Source: Roridomyces roridus
Lineage: Eukaryota; Basidiomycota; Agaricomycetes; Agaricales; Mycenaceae
Reading direction: 5' to 3'
Length of the DNA stretch: 64,000 nucleotides
NCBI GenBank assembly: GCA_029378245.1
Contig: JARKIF010000015.1
Coordinates: forward strand, 992,001 to 1,056,000
In this document: positions 56,160 through 64,000 of the stretch, piece by piece
Position numbering within the stretch: the first letter of the stretch is position 1
Layout of the letters: each line of letters opens with the position of its first letter
Translations under genes and position numbers: made by a program
Notes under the pieces: model-generated
What the model was told of the DNA's origin: nothing
Seen by the model: only the letters and a program-made list of their open reading frames with translations
The model's database searches: none

Positions 56160-58166
56160 ATGCCAGCTCTTCAACGCCAGGACTCTCGTCCCAGCATTCA
56201 TAGCTGGTGGTCTGATAGCAACTCCTTGCTCCACTCTGGCCCAACGATCAACCTTCATGCGGCCGCGAAGCCGTTGATGAGGTTCATGTACCACCGGCAA
56301 GCTCTTGGCCTGATCGAGTCGAATCGCGCGATACGGTTGTCTCAACCTGTCTTGGAGGACCTCTCGTCCTATCTGTTGTGGGTCTGAGCCCTTTCCGAAA
56401 CGATACTTGTGTTTTGACTCGACTAGATGCAAATACGTATCTCATCGCACGCAATGGACGGTCCTCCAGTATCTCAACTACCGCGCTCGGTGGCACGATG
56501 GCGAAGCACAAGAGATATTAAACTCCCCCGTGCTGGATCACATCCCTCAACTGTTGGTCGATGAGAATCTCCGGGAGTTGACGATTTCTCTACTCGAAAC
56601 TTTGCTCGCCCGCACTCTCGGCAGATCGATGCTGTCGATCCTGGAGCCTAACACGTCCGAGTACCTTCTGCGCGGGTGCGTGCCAACCAGCCCCACCCCT
56701 CTCTTCCGGTTGTTTAATTTTCTTCAGTGATGATCCCAAGTCCCAACACGACATTTGCCTGGAAGTTACGGCGGTATTGGCTCGCTACGCCAGGCATCCG
56801 CAGGGCGAACACCCTTTGCTGCAACTCCTTGAATCAAACCGGGGTCATATGAGATGGTGGGCGTGCAAGGTCATCATTTACTTCCAGGACGCACCTGAGA
56901 TGGAACGTTGGTTTCCGGCAACAAAGTTGGTGAAGCTCTTACGGCGAGTGCAACCTTCTCCCGTTTCACCATCTTCACTGAGTTTTATGTACAGAGATGA
57001 AGATGGCGATGTTCGTGACCAAGCAACGTACGCTCTGGCTCGAGCATTCGAACGGCGTCCAGGAATTGCAGCACCCATCGTCGCGGCTGCTACACGCGAG
57101 AATTCTGTGAAAGAGTTATGCGCAGGTTTTGCGAGAAAGCAACATTCCTTGGCACTGTCTATTCTTTTAGATCAGATTCCGATGAAGAATTGGCTGGATG
57201 ACCTGAGGCAAGTCGAATATTTGCCCCGCAACAGTGTTGAAACTTTTCTGTAGCAATATGGATGAAGCTCTCGTCGAACAAACGCTCCGCAAGTTAATTC
57301 GAGTGTCACAAGACTGTGGTGGCTCCGATGCGCTCCGCTTGGCAGGCATACAGGACCATCTTCCACAGTTACTCTCCGGCGAATCAGCCTCCATCCGATC
57401 TCGCACGTGTGAGCTGGTCGACAATTTACCTGGATATCATACATGGGCACCAGATATGTTACCCACGCTCCGCGGGCTTTCGAAGTATGTTTGTTCGCCC
57501 TGGCCCCATGAATACACACTAATCTTCCGCCTCAAACAATCAGAGACGACAGCGAACCCGCTGCTATCGAACTCGCTTATGCCCTCAATCAAATGACCGA
57601 ACACCTTCATTCGGTAGGAGCGGGAGCCACGATTCTTCTAGGCACAAATATTCTCAAGGACGGCCCTTCTCGCCGTTCGCAGCGCGTGGACATCCGATAC
57701 CCCCTCCGCAACTTGATCTGGACTCTGGTGAAGCACAACTGTACACATTTTGCATGCGACCCCCAGATTTGCTTGGCTCTGAAATCCGTAATTGATGCCC
57801 TTGTGGGTGCTTTGCCAATCCAGGGGCTGCTAGACTTTGTCAGGTCAGTTCGATTTTTTTCTATCCCGGAAAGTTCAACGCACTGATCGAATCTGTGATA
57901 GAAGTCAGAACGTTGAAACTGTGAAGACAGTGGCTCAAACACTAGTTCAACTTTCCCGGTGGCCAGGTGGCGTGGAGGCTCTGGTCACTTCTCCCGACTT
58001 TAATCGACATCTCTCTGGACTCTTCGCATCGCCCACCCGAGAGGTCCACCGCTTAGGGTGCATGATAATGGAAAACATGACACGTTACAACTTGCGGATA
58101 CATGTTTACCCCGGAATTGTGGATGAGAAGTACGAAGGGCCATCCGGCCCATACCCCTTAGCGTGA
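56160..58166 (+). CDS. ARM-repeat protein G, complete
   Basis: Seven exons: 56160-56377, 56427-56675, 56728-56943, 56995-57207, 57254-57484, 57544-57843 and 57902-58166. They total 564 codons (563 aa). The N-terminus has SIHSWWSDSNSLLHSGPTIN and LHAAAKPLMRFMYHRQALGL; ARM repeats follow (VTAVLARYARHPQGEHPLLQ, ALARAFERRPGIAAPIVAAA, VAQTLVQLSRWPGGVEALVT). Introns 56944-56994 (GCGAGT) and 57208-57253 (GCAAGT) are GC-AG. It sits inside mating sub-locus 2, between P4 and receptor 2, and is flanked by the two copies of duplication Z. Closest relatives in the window are fragment C and gene H. The last exon lacks the final module present in C and H. Confidence 0.87.
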
Positions 58167-58356
58167 CCCGATGCCACAGAGTGTTTGCCAAGCATGCGGC
58201 GGTCGTCCCGGCGGATAAACCGACATTTCGGAGGCATGGCTTAATTCTTTTTAGTCAGCTTATTTTTGTTTAGTCCAATTCGCCCAACGGCTTCTCACAG
58301 ACGTCGCCCATACTTCCACTAATATATGATTGGCATGCATTCATTGTGCACTGCCA

Positions 58357-59358
58357 GGCTGCAAATTTCGCCCGCTTCGTACTTGATCCCGTGTATCTAC
58401 CACTACCAGCGACTCTCTTCATCATTATTTCCACTCAAATTTGACTCAAATACAATGCACTTTACACTCCTACAATGCCATTGTACTCTACCAAAGCGAC
58501 CGCCACTTGCAGTCGAACAATGGTTGATTGAGATTCAGACTCCGCATTGTTCCGTGGTGGCCAAATAAACATCAACAGATCCTTGTCAGCAACGTCGCCC
58601 GACGCTGTCGCCACCGATGCCCTCGCTGCTTGGTCGACGATCCCAGTCGACGTGTTGGACACCATCGCCTTAACTATGAACATCCCATCGACGTCCCACA
58701 CCGCTCCCCAGTCTCCACTTCCCGACACTCGTGGATGCCCCTTCTCGATAAAAGCCCTCTGCTCCGTGTGACTTGGCTCGTCGACGCTCCACACGGCTTC
58801 CGACTTCATTGTACCCGCTGGCTGTTGAAGGCATGAGCGGCGCCAACGGCTGCGGGCACAGGGGGACAAGACGAGGTCCGGCATGACGGCGCATATCCGA
58901 TGAGACTGACGAGGGCATGCCGGTGTGTATCCTCCCTCCCTCCTCCCTCCTCTCCTTGCACTATCCCAACCTGACCGTTTTCCGCTCCAGCCCTTGACGG
59001 GACTGTACCTTGCGCACCGCCCGTCTCCTCACTATCCGGGTTTCGCGATGGGAGGTTGGGATGCAGGGCGGGAGGGCGGTCTCGGAGAGATATTTACAAT
59101 GGTGTGTGGCCTACGTTTCTGTTCCTTGCTCCGAGAGTTCCTGACTGTCTGTTTCGCAGTTCGTTGTGTAGTATGTCCGTCGTAGTACCAATGCTACCCA
59201 CACGCCTGGCTCCAGGACGTGCTTGCCTCCCCGAGCCTCATCTCCACCTGCCTTTACGTCTCCCGGATGGACCCTCCGTTTCAGCTTTACCGTAAACAAT
59301 AAGCAGTATACGCATCATTGACATTCGGGGCGTCGTCTATTGTCTTCCTCTTCGGGAC
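58357..59358 (+). repeat. Segmental duplication Z, copy 2
   Basis: Second copy of the block at 54540-55530, directly upstream of receptor 2. It contains the box pair CCATTGTACTC (58478) and CGAACAATGG (58514-58523). A plus frame 58547-58771 (ATDALAAWSTIPVDVLDTIA) is open here but broken in copy 1. Confidence 0.75.
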
Positions 59359-59509
59359 AATTCGCGGTCCCCGCTGCAAGCTCTCCTCCTCTCCTCTTCC
59401 TCCCTCTCCTCCGCTACCAGTATTGTGGCGCTTGTGGCTCGCCTTGAGCGCTTGAGCACCATTACGGCTCGGAGCATCACACCTCGGTGATGGCGGTGTT
59501 TCGGCCATC

Positions 59510-59602
59510 CCATTGTTCGATCGGCGCTTGCGCTCGGCCCTCGGTCACATAATACGCTCTTATTGTAATTGTTCGCCATGACTTGTATTTCTTCTTTTTA
59601 TA
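59510..59602 (+). promoter_or_regulatory. Receptor 2 promoter: HMG-type box and TATA
   Basis: CCATTGTTCG at 59510-59519, AATTGTTCGCC near 59566 and TTTTTATACC near 59596 precede the receptor 2 ATG (59652) by 142, about 85 and 55 bp. Confidence 0.55.
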
Positions 59603-59651
59603 CCGGACCAAACGGCATCCGCTCTTTCCCTTTCCCTCTCCCACCACCGTC

Positions 59652-61150
59652 ATGACCTACGCCGAACTCTACCCTCTCTACCCCGTCTTTGCCTTCATCG
59701 GCTTCGTCATCGTCCTCATTCCCTTACCCTGGCATCTTCAGTCGTGGAACTCGGGGACGTGCCTGTTTATGATATGGACCGCGCTCGCCTGCCTCAATAA
59801 TTTCGTCAACTCTATCGTGTGGCACGGAAATGTCGTCGACTGGGCACCCGTTTGGTGTGATATTTGTGCGTCACCCGTCGTGCATTTTGTTTTCTTGCTG
59901 ATGGGATATGCAGCGACTCGATTTGCTGTCGGTGCGAATGTAGCTATCCCAGCTGCGTCGTTGTGTATCAACCGTCGGTTGTATGTCATCGCGCGGTGCA
60001 AGTCGGTGGGAGTTACCAAGGCGGAGGTGCGTCGTGACTCGAGCTTCGTCCCTGCAGTCTAGCTGATCTTTTGCACAGAAACGTCGCACGATAATGATAG
60101 ACTGCGCCATCGGCATTGGCATTCCTCTCTCTCAGATGGTTCTACGTGCGTCGACCGCCTCTTTTCGTAGTACCATGCTCATTTTTTCACAGAATACATC
60201 GTCCAAGCTCACCGCTACACTATACTCGAGGATATTGGGTGCTTCCCCAACACGTTCAACACTCCTTTAGCCTACCTACTCACCTACCTATGGCCAAACA
60301 CCATCGCGCTCCTGTCTGCCTACTACTGCAGTACGTAACAATACCTCGTCTTCCCCAACGCTTGAATCTAACATTCCACCCAGTTCTCTGCCTCCGCGAA
60401 TTCAACCGCCGCCGCGCCCAATTCGCCTCCATCCTCAAATCCTGCTCCACCCCAAATCCCTTTTCCCCGTCCTCCCCAACGGCCCCAGCATTCACCCCCG
60501 CCCTAAGCCCCAGCCGCTACTTCCGCCTCATGGCCCTCGCCACTCTCCAACTCACATTCAACACCCCCGTCGCTGCGTACAGCGTCTACAAACTCCTCAC
60601 CAACAAGCAGATGCAGCCGTGGATCTCCTTCTCTGCTACGCACGCGCATTTCAGCGAAGTCGATCGACTGAATTCGGCTGTGTGGCGCGCGGATACGGGG
60701 AGGGAGGTTACGGTTGAGCTGGGGAGGTGGACGGATGTTTGGTGTGCGTTTGTGTTTTTTGCGTTCTTTGGGTTTGCGGAGGAGGCGAGGAGGTGGTATG
60801 TGTTGGCGTTTGGCAGGGTGCGGAGGAGGTTTGGGATGGAGAAGGTGCGATTGCCGTGGGGAAGCAGCAGCGGCAAGGGGTCGCAAAAGGAAGAGGCGAC
60901 GCCCGTCCTCCCTGTGTACCTCCCGCCGAGTCCCGGGAAGGGAAAACATTATCCTCACTCCCACTCCCATTCCTTTGGGTCGTCACTTCCGGCGTACGAG
61001 AAGACCCTCCTCGCTACACCCGAGTCGTCCACGACACAATTACCATTGCACGATATCGAGCTCGGTGTGCATACGCCCTCACCGACGCCCTCACCGATGC
61101 CCTCGACGCCGACGTCGGCTAATTTCCTCCTTTCCCAGTCGAAGGCGTGA
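59652..61150 (+). CDS. STE3: STE3-type pheromone receptor 2
   Basis: Exons 59652-59865, 59914-60026, 60079-60145, 60193-60330 and 60384-61150 give 433 codons (432 aa). It is a seven-transmembrane pheromone GPCR with clear relation to receptor 1: FAFIGFVIVLIPLPWHLQSW, NSGTCLFMIWTALACLNNFV, APVWCDI, IPAASLCINRRLYVIARCKS, KRRTIMIDCAIGIGIPLSQM, YIVQAHRYTILEDIGC, SRYFRLMALATLQLTFNTPV and FVFFAFFGFAEEARRWYVLA. Introns 1-3 are at the same positions as in receptor 1; the fourth, after YYC, is extra. The tail is shorter and ends PTSANFLLSQSKA. It binds a farnesylated peptide of the opposite mating type and signals through a G protein. Confidence 0.93.
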
Positions 61151-61422
61151 TGTCGATCTTTCGATGATACTTATGATTTTCGGACTCTACTTTGGACGGC
61201 TTGATGTCGTCTTGCTCCTTCATGATCACTTTTACGCTACGATACTTTGAATGATTCGGACGAAATATATCAGTATATACGCTTGTACTTATAATATTAA
61301 TATGCATACATTGGACGCACCAACTAGTGGCCATGGAAGGCTTCGTCGTCCTCGACTAGCGGCGGGCCAATTGTGGATTCTGGAATGTGAAAACGCCCTG
61401 AATACAGAACTCTCCTTAGAGA
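61151..61422. other. Convergent 3' region of receptor 2 and ARM H
   Basis: 272 bp between the two stop codons; A/T-rich around 61260-61310. No other feature. Confidence 0.4.
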
Positions 61423-63808
61423 TTACTGAGATGTGTCAACGGACTGCGTCGGATGTACCCGCCCTACTTCCTCGTTTGTCACAGTCTCCTTGCTTGTCCG
61501 AACCAGATCGCTCAGCATCTCGAACGGGTGGACCTCCTTGGGAAGTGAAAAAACCTCGGAACGTCGACTGATTCGAATAAGGGCGTAAATGGCTGGAAGG
61601 TGGGAATCCGTGTCACTGCCTCTTCAGACGCTCAGTCAGTACGTTCGGACGCTAAGCGGAGTCTCGACTCACTCCAAAAGCGAGAGAACTTTTTCACAGA
61701 GCCCTGCATCGAGAATACTTGACGCCGGGAACTCACACCGTGCGAGGTTCTCGATTATCATGCAGCCTAACTGGCGAACTTGAGGGATCGGTAATTCAAG
61801 GAGCGCGGAGAGGTGCCTCCCCAGATGGGGGCAGGTGACCAAAGCCGCTGCGCCCGCTGGACACCGAGAAAGTTGAGCCATCGTTTGAGCTACTGTCTTC
61901 ACAATGTCGTTGTTCGTGTCGCTATCAAGAATTTGAATGCTGCAAACCTTCTGAGAAGACAAGACTGAACTCACCTGATGAGGCCCAGCGGCAGTCCATC
62001 CAAGGGCAGTGCATTCAGAACAGCGTTGATGATAGGCTCATGCTCTGAGCAAATCTGCGGAATGCAGACACTGTGCGTGGAGTCGTGCTTTACCAAATTC
62101 CACATCAGTTTGCAGATAGGAGATCGCATTTCCTCGCGCTGTGAACCGAGCAAAGGCGGGACATTTTCGAGAACGGTTGTCGCCATAAGAGTGGACTCCC
62201 CAGAGTGAGACTGTTGCGTCCTCCGATTCAAGGCATACACTGCCTTTATGACGATATCTTCGCTATCGTCCCTGTTTGAAGAAAGGAAGGGGGAAACGTA
62301 AATTAGCGTAAATATTCGGACGCCATGTTGACTTGCTTCAAAAAGTTACACAGCATTTGGAGGATTGACTGTGAGGAGGTATTGTATACAGCTAAATTTC
62401 CCACCAGCTGGCAAGTGCGATATCGAATGTGGTGAACCTTTGAGTAGACTAATACGGGTAGATGCTCCAATATGTTTGCCCGGAGGATGGCAGCTAGATC
62501 TGCCCGATGTTCGGAAACTTGGGCCAGCGCAAGGACTGTTTTTTTAACCACAGCACCGTCCGTGTTCCTGGAGTGCAGTGTCAACGTTATCGCAAGAGAG
62601 TACATCGCTGTGAACTTGCTGTATGTCGACCAGCAAATCTTTCATTGGGATTTCTGCCAGAACAGCTGACAGAGACGATGGGTCTCTTGGTGCCAGAGGT
62701 TTGCAGAGATCCCTCAGATAATTGGCGGGTGTATCTAATGTGAAAATGGATGCTGCAAGTTGTCGACGCTGAGTTGCTTGATGCAGAGCGGAGGCGGCGT
62801 GTTCCCTGACACCTTCGTCTTCGTCCCTGAATGTATTGTGGGTAGTTTTTAAGTCAGGTTGACAGAATTGAGAGCGGGCCACTCACCATAATAGCAAGTT
62901 CAACAGCTTGGATACCGGAAATATTTGAAGAATGAGTTCCGTCGCAAACTCGAATTTGGTGAAGTGAGCTATAGACTGACACGTCCACCCTCTGATGGAT
63001 GGGCTGCGTGCCTGAAGCAAAGTGACCAAGGGTGAGTCTCTCTGGGGAGACAACACATAGCTAGATAAGGCAGCCACAATTTCTTGCACGAGATCTTCGG
63101 AGTCAGGAAACCCTAGATCGCTGAGAAGGTCTGAGTGGGTACACGAATGGAATGTGGATCAAAACATGCCTCGAAATGAACACCATACGCATTTTTCGGC
63201 GGGAGAGAGTCCATTTTAAATTTGGCATCAATACCAATGATAACCCGCAAGTATAGGCCAGCAGACTGTCGAGGAGCCACATCATTTTCCCCCGAAGATT
63301 CTCATCAGCCCATAGATGTGGAACCTGGTCCAACAAGGGAGAATACATTATCTGTTTTGCATCATCCGGGCTCCAACGAGCTCGTTCATTGAGATGCTGG
63401 AGGACCATTATTTGCGTCCGAAGGGATACATATTTGCATCTACCCGCGATTCAACGAACTCGTCGGGTCGGATGGGCATGAGGCTCACAACAGGTAGGAC
63501 AAGAGGTCCTCCATCACAGGTTGGGAGAGCCTTGCTGCACGATTCCACTCGATGAGTTGAACAGCCTGTCGGTGGTACATGAATCTCATCAAGGGCTTGG
63601 ACGCCGCATGAAGGTTGATCGTCGGGCCCGACTTGAGCAAGGGGTTACTGTCAGACCACCAGCTATAGATGCTGAGGCGGGAGACCTGACGCTCGAGGTG
63701 GCATAGAATGTGGTGAGAGGGGACTGGGCAGGGGACGCACAGCCGGCAGGAGCCTTCTTCTACTTCTGGAATATGCACAGCTCTCCGCAAGCTGTCCGAC
63801 AGCCTCAT
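61423..63808 (-). CDS. ARM-repeat protein H, start region altered
   Basis: Exons 63808-63489, 63439-63245, 63120-62887, 62826-62620, 62567-62337, 62271-61975, 61921-61673 and 61615-61423 sum to 642 codons. ARM repeats are clear (LALAQVSEHRADLAAILRAN, VAQTMAQLSRCPAGAAALVT, ALHQATQRRQLAASIFTL). Introns 62568-62619 and 62272-62336 start GCAAGT. The usual family start ATGCC is present at 63704 but out of frame by two missing bases relative to SRLSIYSWWSDSNPLLKSG. Translation in frame would need the upstream ATG at 63808, adding about 40 unusual residues (MRLSDSLRRAVHIPEVEEGS). So either the N-terminus is extended or the gene has recently lost its start. Confidence 0.78.
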
Positions 63809-64000
63809 GAGAAGAAGCCTTGCCGGCCTGACCCGAACCCCGACTTTTTGCCCGCCGATCTGATCTGATAAGCTTTACTCCTCATGCTCGGAAATGCAGC
63901 GGCCAGCATTACAGTAAGTACTAATTGCTTGCTCAAATAGTGGTCACTGCGCTGTGGCTCCGGCGTCTGCCTTCCTGTTGTCCACCTCTAAGAAGTAGGT
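63809..64000. other. Window end, nothing recognised
   Basis: Short region upstream of ARM H; presumably promoter. Confidence 0.4.

Noticed and set aside
58547..58771. A possible further pheromone gene ending KALCSV
   Set aside because: Only two residues follow the Cys, so it is not a CaaX box, there is no MDSF-like start, and the frame is broken in the sister copy at 54.7-54.9 kb.
1..64000. CRISPR arrays, bacterial operons, ribosome-binding sites, riboswitches
   Set aside because: The sequence is eukaryotic with spliceosomal introns; no regularly spaced direct repeats of CRISPR type were seen.

Overview
The window is nuclear DNA of a basidiomycete fungus of the mushroom class (Agaricomycetes). 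Genes are split by many 45-60 bp introns, and the gene content is typical of that group: STE3-type pheromone receptors, CaaX pheromone precursors, an alpha-type protein kinase, an F-box/LRR protein, an integrase-core protein family, Ty3/gypsy and Mutator-like elements. A large family of armadillo(ARM)-repeat proteins sharing an N-terminal SWWSD...INLHAAAKPLM block suggests an Agaricales genome, possibly Mycena-like; this last point is inference.

The core is a pheromone/receptor (B-type) mating locus in two sub-loci about 27 kb apart. Sub-locus 1 (28.4-32.5 kb) has two pheromone precursors on the minus strand and receptor 1 on the plus strand. Sub-locus 2 (53.5-61.2 kb) has a divergent pair of pheromone genes and receptor 2. 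All six genes carry a CCATTGT(T/C)-type box about 120-145 bp before the start codon, usually next to a TATA box, which suggests co-regulation by an HMG-box factor.

ARM-repeat genes surround and interleave the locus. Two lie in tandem at the left (A, B), followed by a truncated copy (C), a 5'-damaged copy (D), complete genes E, F and G, a displaced exon-1 copy (38.0 kb) and H at the right. Their exons are phase-2 modules of a length divisible by three, and roughly a third of the introns I could place appear to be GC-AG.

The rest is a record of transposon activity. A 5'-truncated gypsy element (38.3-47.5 kb) was hit twice by one MITE family, and the segment between the two MITEs then inverted. 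Its 3' LTR was split by a 5.1-kb Mutator-like element with an 11-bp target duplication, and that element was itself interrupted by a solo LTR. Other terminal-inverted-repeat elements sit inside the F-box gene (codon 15), the last codons of the alpha-kinase and an integrase-like gene, and next to an ARM fragment. Most have target-site duplications readable from the sequence.

Layout: 0-8.4 kb ARM genes A-C; 8.4-11 kb repeats; 11-14 kb alpha-kinase; 14.6-20.4 kb two integrase-family fragments plus repeats; 21-22.8 kb ARM D; 25.7-27.6 kb ARM E; 28.4-32.5 kb mating sub-locus 1; 34.8-37.7 kb F-box gene; 38-47.5 kb nested transposons; 47.9-50.8 kb repeats; 51-52.7 kb ARM F; 53.5-61.2 kb mating sub-locus 2 with ARM G and a 1-kb segmental duplication; 61.4-63.8 kb ARM H.
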